Positions 43,546 to 50,740 of a stretch of 64,000 nucleotides of DNA are shown piece after piece. Every line of letters starts with the position of its first letter. Position 1 is the stretch's first letter. Where the stretch lies: assembly GCA_963713625.1 (NCBI GenBank), contig CAVQMN010000006.1:248001-312000 (forward strand). The letters run 5' to 3'. Both the position numbers and the translations under genes were made by a program. Origin of the DNA: Bog-756 sp963713625 (lineage in GTDB: Bacteria; Actinomycetota; Acidimicrobiia; Acidimicrobiales; RAAP-2). The notes below the pieces were generated by a model, which did not search any database, was not told where the DNA came from, and saw nothing but the letters and a program-made list of their open reading frames with translations.

Positions 43546-44306
43546 AGTACGAATTCCTTTCCGATGACGGCATGCTCCACGGGACCCCCGAACGCGGCCT
43601 CGGCCTCCGAGGCCAGTGCCCCCGGTTCGATCGTCGGCCACCGGTGGGTGATGACCAGACGCTTGGCCCCGGCCCTCCGGGCCTGGGCACCGGCCTGACG
43701 CCCACTCATGTGATCCGCGGTTCCTTCGTGCTCGAACGTGTAGGTGGCCTCCGACAAGAGGAGATCAAGACCTGTCCCGAGCTCGGCCAGTGAAAAACCC
43801 GGGCCCGTGTCGGCAGAGTACCCCAGTGCCCGGCCACCGCCGTCGATCCGGACGGCCAGGGTCTCGAAGGTGTGGTCGGTCCGATGGAAGGAGCAGGCCA
43901 GGGCTCCGATCGCCACCGCGTCGCCGTCGGTCACCGGGTGCCATTCGAGGGCAGAAGAGTCGGCCAGCCCGGCCTGTTCGGCCAGGCCGGCCGGCGCGTA
44001 GACCGGGACGTGCTGCCGGCCCAGCCCATAGCGGGCATGGGTGGCCAGGGCGTAGAGATCGGTCCAGTGGTCGGGGTGATGGTGACTGAGGACCACGGCG
44101 TCGACCGCGGCCGGATCGACGGACCGCTGGAGATTGGCGAACGTGCCGGGCCCGGCATCCACCAACAGGGTGGTTCCGCCCGACGTGACCACATAGCCGG
44201 ACCCGGCGCCACCGGGACCGGTCCAGCTCCCGTCGCACCCGGCCACGAGGAGCGAGAGTCCGGAAAGAGCGGTCCCGGGCCGACCGGCCACGTCGTCGGG
44301 GGGCAC
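43542..44306 (-). CDS. MBL-fold metallohydrolase (RNase Z-like)
   Basis: The GTG-started 254-residue protein has GTTLLVDAGPGTFANL, then the zinc motif VLSHHHPDHWTDLYALATHA (H-x-H-x-D-H), with later metal His/Asp in ALGYSADTGPGF and a terminal THRW. GADHM-type sequence GTADHMSGRQAGAQARRAG fits the RNase Z/cyclase-like subfamily. In actinobacteria this gene often stands between the cysteine operon and rph, as here. It could be a phosphodiesterase or a tRNA 3'-processing enzyme. Its stop overlaps the rph start and its start is 14 bases after the cysM stop. Confidence 0.85.
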   Translation of the reverse strand: MPPDDVAGRPGTALSGLSLLVAGCDGSWTGPGGAGSGYVVTSGGTTLLVDAGPGTFANLQRSVDPAAVDAVVLSHHHPDHWTDLYALATHARYGLGRQHVPVYAPAGLAEQAGLADSSALEWHPVTDGDAVAIGALACSFHRTDHTFETLAVRIDGGGRALGYSADTGPGFSLAELGTGLDLLLSEATYTFEHEGTADHMSGRQAGAQARRAGAKRLVITHRWPTIEPGALASEAEAAFGGPVEHAVIGKEFVL

Positions 44307-44319
44307 GACCGAAGCGCCG

Positions 44320-45267
44320 TCAGAAGTAGGTGATTCGGCTGGCCCGTTCGGCCACCTCATCCAGGTCGCCGGTCCACGCTCCGGTGGACAGGTACTTCCA
44401 TCCGCCGTCGGCCGAGACCACCACGATGGTGCCCGATTCGACGGCCGCCGCCGTCTTGGCCGCCCCGGCCAGGGCCGCCCCCGATGACAGGCCGGCGAAG
44501 ATGCCGACGTCGATGAGCCGCCGGGTCCACTCGATCGACTCCTTCGGACGGACGATCCGCTTCCCGTCGAGCAGTTCGTTGCCGCCGTTGTCGATGAAGA
44601 TGGGCGGGATGTATCCGTCATCGAGGTTCCGCAGCCCGTCCACCAGCTCACCGGCCGGCGGTTCGATGGCCCACACCTTCACGTCCGGGTTCTGCTCCTT
44701 CAGGTAGCGACCCACCCCGAGCAGGGTGCCGGACGTGCCCAGTCCGGCCACGAAGTGGGTGACCTCGGGGCAGTCCCGCCAGATCTCGGGCCCGGTGCCC
44801 TCGTAGTGAGCCTTCGGATTGGCGGGATTGGCGTACTGGTAGAGGAAGGCCCACTCGGGGTGCTCGGCGGCCAGGTCCCGCGCCCGACGGACGGCGCCGT
44901 TCGAGCCCTCGGAGCCCGGTGAGGAGATGATCTCGGCCCCCCAGACTTCGAGGAGTTGGCGGCGCTCGATGGACACGTTGTCGGCCAGCACCACGTTCAA
45001 GTGGTACCCCTTGAGCTTGCAGACCATGGCCATGCCGATGCCGGTGTTGCCCGACGAGGGCTCGATCAGCGTCTGGCCCGGCTTGAGGATGCCTTCTTTC
45101 TCCGCCTCTTCGATCATCGACAGCGCGATCCGGTCCTTGACCGAACCACCGGGGTTCTGGCCCTCGAGCTTGATGAGGATCCGGACCCCCGGGTTCGGGC
45201 TCAGGGAGCTGATGTCCACCAGGGGGGTGTTACCGATCAGCTCCAAGGCAGAGCCGAACGCGGTCAT
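44320..45267 (-). CDS. cysM: O-phosphoserine sulfhydrylase / cysteine synthase CysM
   Basis: The 315-residue PLP enzyme begins MTAFGSALELIGNTPLVDIS. The PLP lysine is in LEGQNPGGSVKDRIALSMIE. The substrate loop is EPSSGNTGIGMAM, and the phosphate-binding loop is VAGLGTSGTLLGVGRYL. FAGLSSGAALAGAA follows. It matches mycobacterial CysM, which joins O-phosphoserine with sulfide carried as thiocarboxylate on CysO. The extended C-terminal GWKYLSTGAWTGDLDEV is as in that enzyme. The start overlaps the end of cysO by four bases, so the two are translated together. Confidence 0.93.
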   Translation of the reverse strand: MTAFGSALELIGNTPLVDISSLSPNPGVRILIKLEGQNPGGSVKDRIALSMIEEAEKEGILKPGQTLIEPSSGNTGIGMAMVCKLKGYHLNVVLADNVSIERRQLLEVWGAEIISSPGSEGSNGAVRRARDLAAEHPEWAFLYQYANPANPKAHYEGTGPEIWRDCPEVTHFVAGLGTSGTLLGVGRYLKEQNPDVKVWAIEPPAGELVDGLRNLDDGYIPPIFIDNGGNELLDGKRIVRPKESIEWTRRLIDVGIFAGLSSGAALAGAAKTAAAVESGTIVVVSADGGWKYLSTGAWTGDLDEVAERASRITYF

Positions 45268-45569
45268 CGGAAGGAGGCTGCCCCGGTGGGGACTGCTCCC
45301 CCGGCGACCGCCGGCAGGATCGAGATCTCGTCGGTGTCCTTGACCGGCGTGTCGAGGGCAGAGAGGTAGCGGACGTCGTCGTCGTTGAGATAGACGTTCA
45401 CGAACTTGTGGAGTGCCCCCTGGTCGTCGACGACCTGGCCCGAGAGCCCCGGGTAGGTCCCGGACAGGGACTCGAGGACCTGCCCGACCGTCGATCCCTC
45501 GACGGAAACCGTCTTGGCCCCTCCTGCATGCGAGCGCAGGATGGTCGGCAGATTGACTTGGACGGGCAC
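45264..45569 (-). CDS. cysO: CysO-type sulfur-carrier protein with C-terminal extension
   Basis: This ubiquitin-fold protein (101 residues) starts MPVQVNLPTILRSHAGGAKT and contains FVNVYLNDDDVRYLSALDTP, both as in CysO/MoaD. The carrier end ISILPAVAGG is followed here by ten more residues, AVPTGAASFR, before the stop. In the known mycobacterial protein the Gly-Gly is terminal and is activated to a thiocarboxylate. The extension must therefore be removed, most likely by the adjacent JAMM protease. No frameshift is apparent, and the extension lets the stop overlap the cysM start. A MoeB/MoeZ-type activating enzyme is not in the window. Confidence 0.92.
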   Translation of the reverse strand: MPVQVNLPTILRSHAGGAKTVSVEGSTVGQVLESLSGTYPGLSGQVVDDQGALHKFVNVYLNDDDVRYLSALDTPVKDTDEISILPAVAGGAVPTGAASFR

Positions 45570-45629
45570 GGGCTCTCCTCTGGTTCCGACAATGGGCTGC
45601 AGCGAAAGTCGACTACTTCGGTGAGGATT

Positions 45630-46037
45630 CTATCTGGGCCGCAACCGGACCGGTTCCTCGGCGATCGTCCCGTCGACGATCCGATAGCTCCGCACCACCG
45701 GCTGGATGTCCCGCAGGGAGACCAGCACGTAGTGCCACTCGGGGTCGGGGGCCTGGGCCACGTCGGTGGGCGAGGGATAGGCCTCGGTATGGGTGTGGGA
45801 GTGGAAGACCCCGATGATCGAGTTCCCGGACGCTTCGGCATCCCGGTCGGCGCGCAGGTGCTCCTTCGGGTCGACCGTGTAGAGCTTGGCCGAAGCGGCC
45901 AGATTGCGGGTGGGATAGCAGGTGACCACCTCTCCGGTGACCAGGTTCCCTCCGAGGAGGCCACAGGCCTCGTCGGGGAGCCCGGTCAGGCAGTGCGCCA
46001 CCATCTGGTCGTGGACCATCTTGGGAAGCAAAAGCAT
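45630..46037 (-). CDS. mec: Mec-type JAMM/M67 metallopeptidase of the CysO pathway
   Basis: The 135-residue protein reads MLLLPKMVHDQMVAHCLTGL, then EACGLLGG with the active-site Glu. The JAMM motif FHSHTHTEAYPSPTDVAQAP (H-x-H-x7-S-x2-D) coordinates zinc. In mycobacteria Mec cuts cysteine from the CysO-cysteine adduct. Here it may also trim the extended CysO tail. It sits 61 bases upstream of cysO on the same strand and is divergent from smpB. The long open frame upstream on this strand is not coding; ATG 46037 fits the usual length. No ribosome site is clear. Confidence 0.9.
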   Translation of the reverse strand: MLLLPKMVHDQMVAHCLTGLPDEACGLLGGNLVTGEVVTCYPTRNLAASAKLYTVDPKEHLRADRDAEASGNSIIGVFHSHTHTEAYPSPTDVAQAPDPEWHYVLVSLRDIQPVVRSYRIVDGTIAEEPVRLRPR

Positions 46038-46094
46038 GGTGATGGCACGATAGAGGAAGCCGGGTCCGGATCGGGCGACTACCGTCCGATAGCG

Positions 46095-46646
46095 ATGGCA
46101 GCAAAGCAGAAGAACAGGGCCGGGGGAACCGGGCCCGGACAGGACAAGGCTCGGGGTGGAAAGTCCTCGGGCGAGGCCAACCGGGTGGTGGCCTCCAACC
46201 GGCGCGCCAGGCACGACTACGAGATCATCGACACCGTCGAGTGCGGCATCGTCCTCCAGGGTTCCGAGGTCAAGTCCCTGCGGGCCGGGCGGATTGCCCT
46301 CCAGGACTCCTACGCCCGGATCATCGACGGCGAGATGTGGCTGTTCGGAGTCCACATACCGCCCTACGCCCAGGCCAACGGGTTCGGTGCCCACGAGCCC
46401 GACCGACGCCGGAAGCTCCTCCTCCACCGCCGCCAGATCGACGAATGGATGGGGAAGTCCCAGCAGCAGTCGCTGACCATGGTTCCGCTGTCCATCTACT
46501 TCAAGGATGGACGGGCCAAGGTCGAGGTGGCCCTGGCCCGGGGCCGGAGGCAGTACGACAAGCGCCATGCCATCGCCACCCGCGACGCCAGCCGCGAGGC
46601 GGCCCGTGAGGCGCGGGCGGTGGCCAGAGGCGGCGCCGGGCGATGA
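46095..46646 (+). CDS. smpB: SsrA-binding protein SmpB
   Basis: The 183-residue protein has the SmpB core: NRRARHDYEIIDTVECGIVL, then QGSEVKSLRAGRIALQDSYA and ARGRRQYDKRHAIATRDASR. It binds tmRNA and delivers it to stalled ribosomes. The N-terminus is longer than usual by about 25 residues and basic/Gly-rich (MAAKQKNRAGGTGPGQDKAR). The ATG at 46095 suits the family; the frame stays open upstream without meaning. The tmRNA gene begins 79 bases after its stop. Confidence 0.94.
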   Translation: MAAKQKNRAGGTGPGQDKARGGKSSGEANRVVASNRRARHDYEIIDTVECGIVLQGSEVKSLRAGRIALQDSYARIIDGEMWLFGVHIPPYAQANGFGAHEPDRRRKLLLHRRQIDEWMGKSQQQSLTMVPLSIYFKDGRAKVEVALARGRRQYDKRHAIATRDASREAAREARAVARGGAGR

Positions 46647-46693
46647 GGACCGAACCCGGCCGGAGCCGGAGCCGGTAGGCTTGACCCTCTGGA

Positions 46694-46710
46694 TCGAGCA
46701 CCCTGCTCGA
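46694..46710 (+). terminator. Short hairpin between smpB and ssrA
   Basis: TCGAGCA and TGCTCGA form a 7-bp stem with a 3-base loop, 16 bases before the tmRNA 5' end. It could end smpB transcripts or shape the tmRNA precursor. Confidence 0.35.
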
Positions 46711-46725
46711 CCGTGTGACCACCCA

Positions 46726-47073
46726 GGGGGTGACAGGCTTCGACTCTGGTCGTCGATGTAGGAGAAGCGAGCCGTGGTCTCCGGAGCCACGTTAAAGAGC
46801 CGGAACAAAAAATAAACGCCGAGCCTCAGCTCGCGCTCGCAGCCTAGAAACTGCGACGTCCGACCGGTCTCAGTCCCACGGGCCGGAACCGGGCGCCATC
46901 GAGTGGGACTCACCTGACCGGCTGCGCCGACGGGCCGTCAGGGAAAACTCAGTCGGATACGGATCGGCACTGCCGCCGGTAGCGGCGCCGATCCCGACAA
47001 TCCAACACCGGCTGCGCTCGGAGAAGACCTACTGAGAAGCCGGAGGACGCGGGTTCGATTCCCGCCACCTCCA
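46726..47073 (+). ncRNA. ssrA: Transfer-messenger RNA (tmRNA)
   Basis: The 5' end GGGGGUG pairs with CACCUCC at the 3' end, followed by discriminator A; CCA is not encoded. GACAGGCUUCGACUCUGG is the conserved tmRNA 5' block, and GCGGGUUCGAUUCCCGC is the T-arm. The segment ACAAAAAAUAAAC directly precedes the resume codon GCC (46818-46820), as in other tmRNAs. The tag reads AEPQLALAA with stop UAG at 46845-46847, ending in the usual ALAA degradation signal. It works with the adjacent smpB. Confidence 0.95.
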
Positions 47074-47387
47074 CGATGCCCTGGCCTGTTTTCCCGCAGG
47101 TCAGGGCATTGTCCTGTCCGGACCTCGATCGGCACGGCTCCACGGGGTACGAAAAGGACACAAGAGGGTCACGGCCCGCACCACCGACCTCTTCTGGAAT
47201 CGCCCCGAGGACCGGGGGGCGAGGTCGGCCGGACGACGATGCCGGCACGTGGCACCGCACCGGGGCGGGCCAGGGTCGTCGGGCAGATCTGAGCCCGTGG
47301 TCCGGGTGGTGGGCGTGGGCCCCCCGCCCGGGCTTGCCTTGGAGCGCCGAACGCCCTAGCTTCCCGGGTCTCACGGCGGCAGCGATT
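47074..47387 (+). other. Region between tmRNA and a UUCG-loop terminator
   Basis: No convincing protein gene is present on either strand. The terminator 315 bases beyond the tmRNA implies either a long tmRNA trailer or a separate small transcript on the plus strand. Confidence 0.4.
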
Positions 47388-47413
47388 GGCCCCCGGTTCG
47401 CCGGGGGCCTTTT
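47388..47413 (+). terminator. Intrinsic terminator with UUCG tetraloop
   Basis: GGCCCCCGG-TTCG-CCGGGGGCC is a perfect 9-bp stem closed by the very stable UUCG tetraloop and followed by TTTT. It points along the plus strand. Confidence 0.85.
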
Positions 47414-47849
47414 CGCGTCACTCGGTCGAACCGGACGCCGGCGGTCGGCGAGGCAGTTGCATGCCGGACCCACAGGCCGGCACCTGCACCGCCCGCCCGG
47501 ATGGTACCGAACCTGAACGCACCGCTCGCCGGCGGCGCAGGCGAAGGTCGCCCCCTGACCGGGGCAGGCAACACGAGACCGACTCTGTCGCCCTGGCGTT
47601 GCGGTCGCAAGCGTCGGAGGGGCGCGACACCCAATGTTCACTGTCGCTTAAGCATTTCGTGACGCTGCTGTGTACTTGGCACCGGTAGAAATGGCGTCAG
47701 CTTCCGGATACTCACCACGCCACGGAACTCCGAAAGCAGGCAGGGCAGGAACACCGTCACGCTGGTCGGTGCCCCCATCAGCCAGCGTGGCGGTGTTTCG
47801 CACGCGGTCGGTGGTCACTGCCCGACCCCACCGGGGTCCCTCGGACGGA
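47414..47849. other. Intergenic region before the LLM oxidoreductase gene
   Basis: About 430 bases between the plus-strand terminator and the end of the minus-strand oxidoreductase gene hold no convincing gene. Short open frames lack start signals and protein-like composition. Confidence 0.4.
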
Positions 47850-48956
47850 TCAGCGCCCGGCCACGAGCCCGGGGTTGGCGGCCAGCCCATCGAACCGCCC
47901 GACCGGTCGAATGGAACGGTAGGCGTCGACCACGGGAGCCAACTCGGCAGGCGTGGCGCCGTGCAGGATCACGCCGTCGACGCCCAGGTCGAACTGGCGA
48001 AGGACCCGGGCTGCACATCGTGCCGGTGGACCGGTGGCGGCCGACTCGAGCCATGCCTCGGGGAGGAGGGTGGCGATGTGCTCGAGTTGCTCCGGGGTGG
48101 CCACGGCATCGATGGCTCCGGTCATCGACGCCACCACCGGGTCGGAGCGAAAGGTGGCCAACGGGGCCGGATCCCAGCCGTTGGTCGAGACCATGAGGTC
48201 GCCATAGCCCTGCAGATACGTGGCCAGACGGCCGACGGTCTTCTTCAGGACCAGGGCGTCATCCAGCTGATCGTGGACGGTGGCGTAACAGGACCAGATG
48301 CGAACGGCCCCGGGATGGCGGCCGGCCCGCTCGGCGGCCCGCCGCACGGTGGAGACGGCCCGCGTCACGGTCTCGTCGGTGAAGTACGTATGGAGCACCA
48401 CCATGTCGAAGGCCCGCCCGGCCAGGGCCAACGAGTTCGGTCCAAAGGCGACCAGCCCGACCGGGATGTCCTCGTCGAACCGGGCATCGAGGTGGAGGAT
48501 GGGATAGGACCCGGCCGGCCCGTCGTGGCCGAAGATGACCTCACCCTGCCAGAGGCGCTTCAGCAGTCCGACGAAATCCTCCATCTGGGCGGTGGTGATG
48601 GGTGGCAGTCCGTAGGCCCCGAACACGGCTTCGACCCCCCGGCCCAGACCCAGGGTGAACCGGCCCCCGGTGAGACGGTGCATGGTGGTGGCGAAGGACG
48701 CCGTGATCAGCGGATGCCGGGTGTTCTGATTCGTCGCCGCCGTGGCCACGCCCAGGCGCTGGGACGAGGCGCCGGCGGCACCGGAGAGGGTGGCCGCCTC
48801 TTTGATGTTGTAGCGCTCAGAGATGAAAGCCGAACCCAACCCCTGGGCTTCAGCGTCGGCCACTTCGCCCACCAGCGGCGCCGGCGACTCCGGTGCCCCG
48901 GCCAGGACATAGAAGCCGAGCTCGTTGAGGTCGGGGAGGAGCGGGGAGCTATCCAA
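47850..48956 (-). CDS. LLM class F420-dependent oxidoreductase (TIGR03857-like)
   Basis: The 368-residue luciferase-like protein has DLNELGFYVLAGAPESPAPL at the start, ERYNIKEAATLSGAAGASSQ, and RFTLGLGRGVEAVFGAYGLP, the last fitting the F420/FMN-binding barrel. GLVAFGPNSLALAGRAFDMV and the C-terminal VDGVILHGATPAELAPVVDA also match actinobacterial F420-type enzymes. It would use F420H2 to reduce or oxidise a small molecule; the substrate is unknown. It starts 54 bases after the stop of the prenyl synthase gene on the same strand and could be the last gene of that operon. Confidence 0.82.
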   Translation of the reverse strand: MDSSPLLPDLNELGFYVLAGAPESPAPLVGEVADAEAQGLGSAFISERYNIKEAATLSGAAGASSQRLGVATAATNQNTRHPLITASFATTMHRLTGGRFTLGLGRGVEAVFGAYGLPPITTAQMEDFVGLLKRLWQGEVIFGHDGPAGSYPILHLDARFDEDIPVGLVAFGPNSLALAGRAFDMVVLHTYFTDETVTRAVSTVRRAAERAGRHPGAVRIWSCYATVHDQLDDALVLKKTVGRLATYLQGYGDLMVSTNGWDPAPLATFRSDPVVASMTGAIDAVATPEQLEHIATLLPEAWLESAATGPPARCAARVLRQFDLGVDGVILHGATPAELAPVVDAYRSIRPVGRFDGLAANPGLVAGR

Positions 48957-49010
48957 GGCTGTGACTCATCGGGCAGACACTAGCGGGGCGCCTCCGCCCG
49001 CAGATGGCCG

Positions 49011-50045
49011 TCAGGAGGCCCGCTCGACCATGTACGGCACCAGCGTGGCCACGAAACGACGGGCCTTCGAGTCGGGCAGATCGGCGAACGCCGCATCCAT
49101 CGCGTCCTCGGCCGAGCGGGCCACGCCGCTGGCGAACTCGCCCGAGAAGGCGATGCTCCCGTAGGCCACCATCAGATTGAAGACCCGAGCCGCGTCCTGC
49201 GGGTGCCGTGCACCGATGTCCTGGGCCAGATAGCCCACCAACCAGTGGCGATCGGAGGGGTCGGCCGCGGCCAGGAGGTGGATGAGCATCAGCGTGCGCT
49301 TTCCCTCACGGAGGTCGCCGAGCGCCTCTTTGCCGTACACACCGGTGTCCCCGATGAGATTGAGAATGTCGTCGCGGATCTGGAAGGCGGCGCCGAGGAG
49401 AAACCCGAACGCGATCATCGGCTCCAGGTCGGCACTCCCCCGGGAGCCGATGAGGGCGCCGGCCCGCAACGGCAGCACGGTGGTGTACCAGCACGTCTTC
49501 TTCATGATGAGATCGAGATAGTCGTCCGGATGGAGGTCGGTCCGGTTGTCTCGGCACCACCCGAGCTCGAGGGCCTGTCCGGCAACCGTCTGGCGGCTCA
49601 TGAAATCGAATTCCGCCATGATCTGGTCGGCCAACCGACCGCCGAGCCGGTCGATATTCTCCCGGAGCGAACCCAGACCATGGAGGGCCAGGGCGTCGCC
49701 CGCGTTCAGGGCCAGCGCCGTCCCGTAGCGTCGATGCAACGTCGGTTCTCCCCGGCGGAGGAAGCTCCGGTCCTCGATGTCATCGTGCACCAGGAAGGCG
49801 TTGTGCAGCAGCTCGATGGCCACTGCGCTCGGGACCGCGTCCTCGAGCGCTCCGCCGAACGCCTCACAGGTGGCCAGGCACAGGCTCGGGCGGAGCGCCT
49901 TGCCCGGGCGACGGGGATAGTCCATCACCGGAGCGCGCAGATACTCGTTGCTGGGCACCGACTCCACCTGGCGGCGCAACGCTTCGCTGACGATGCCGCC
50001 GTACCGGGCCAGGCTCGTCGAGGGCTCGTCGCCGTCGCCCGCCAC
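49011..50045 (-). CDS. Polyprenyl diphosphate synthase (trans-isoprenyl type)
   Basis: The GTG start shares one base with the stop of the upstream gene. The 344-residue protein has PRRPGKALRPSLCLATCEAF (the G-K-x-L-R-P motif), the first Asp-rich motif in NAFLVHDDIEDRSFLRRGEP, and the second in AFQIRDDILNLIGDTGVYGK, where the last Asp of DDxxD is Asn. It should join isopentenyl diphosphate to an allylic diphosphate; the residues before the first motif do not allow a safe chain-length prediction, but C20 (GGPP) or similar is plausible. Being in one unit with a desaturase-like FAD enzyme suggests both act on an isoprenoid. Confidence 0.88.
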   Translation of the reverse strand: MAGDGDEPSTSLARYGGIVSEALRRQVESVPSNEYLRAPVMDYPRRPGKALRPSLCLATCEAFGGALEDAVPSAVAIELLHNAFLVHDDIEDRSFLRRGEPTLHRRYGTALALNAGDALALHGLGSLRENIDRLGGRLADQIMAEFDFMSRQTVAGQALELGWCRDNRTDLHPDDYLDLIMKKTCWYTTVLPLRAGALIGSRGSADLEPMIAFGFLLGAAFQIRDDILNLIGDTGVYGKEALGDLREGKRTLMLIHLLAAADPSDRHWLVGYLAQDIGARHPQDAARVFNLMVAYGSIAFSGEFASGVARSAEDAMDAAFADLPDSKARRFVATLVPYMVERAS

Positions 50046-50740
50046 TACCCGCCCGCCCGGGGAAGCACCCGGACCGTCACGGGGAAGACGGCATCGGGGA
50101 GGCCTTCCACCAGGATCTGCCCGTGGTAGGGCCCGGGGTCGGCCCGACCGGCGAGGTCGATCGTGACCAGGATCTCCTGGCTCCCACCGGCATCGAGCCG
50201 GGCGATCCGCTTCGGGGTAAAGGTCACCGCCCCCGAGGGCAGGCGGGCTCCGGCATGGTTGACCAGCCGCCGGGTCCAGGGCCGCACCTTCTCCACCGCC
50301 GAGGTGGTCGTGTTGTGCAGCCACATCCGCGCACTCGACCGCCCCCCGGGTGCGACATCGGGGAGCACGAGGTTCTCGACGTCCGGGCGCCGGGCCCCCC
50401 ATGTCCGGGCGGTGTCGAAGAAGGTGAGACTGGTCTCGTTCAGCCGGCCCAGCACGGCCAGGTAGCTGTCGGCCATCCGCTGCATGTCCGACTGCATCCG
50501 ATCGTATCCACCGCCGTTCGACCCGACCCGTACGCCCGGCCCGGACGCCTGGCCTTCTCTCCCGCTCGCAGACGCTCCGTTCATGACCGTGTTGCCGTAC
50601 TGACCGAACATCTCGACGAAACGGTCGACGACGGTCTGGGCCGCCTCGAAGCCCAGGTCCTGTACGTCCCTGGCCAGCCGGGCCGCCTCCTCGGCGTCAA
50701 CGGCGAAGGGCCACCCGGACCCGTAGCTGTCATCATCCAT
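50045..50740 (-). CDS. Helical plus beta-sandwich protein, unrecognised (231 aa)
   Basis: The ATG at 50740 overlaps the end of the FAD enzyme gene and has AGGA upstream. The N-terminal 130 residues are helical: AARLARDVQDLGFEAAQTVV, then a Gly/Ser-rich linker, then MQRMADSYLAVLGRLNETSL. The C-terminal 90 are an Ig-like sandwich: VTFTPKRIARLDAGGSQEIL, then PGPYHGQILVEGLPDAVFPV. The protein at 56183-57364 ends with the same kind of domain after a helical part. No signal peptide is present. No known family is recognised. Its position between the FAD enzyme and the prenyl synthase implies a scaffold or partner role. Confidence 0.65.
   Translation of the reverse strand: MDDDSYGSGWPFAVDAEEAARLARDVQDLGFEAAQTVVDRFVEMFGQYGNTVMNGASASGREGQASGPGVRVGSNGGGYDRMQSDMQRMADSYLAVLGRLNETSLTFFDTARTWGARRPDVENLVLPDVAPGGRSSARMWLHNTTTSAVEKVRPWTRRLVNHAGARLPSGAVTFTPKRIARLDAGGSQEILVTIDLAGRADPGPYHGQILVEGLPDAVFPVTVRVLPRAGG

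Noticed and set aside
47076..47516. 146-codon frame after the tmRNA
   Set aside because: It runs through a strong terminator and has no start signal; composition is Gly/Arg/Pro-rich as in shadow frames.
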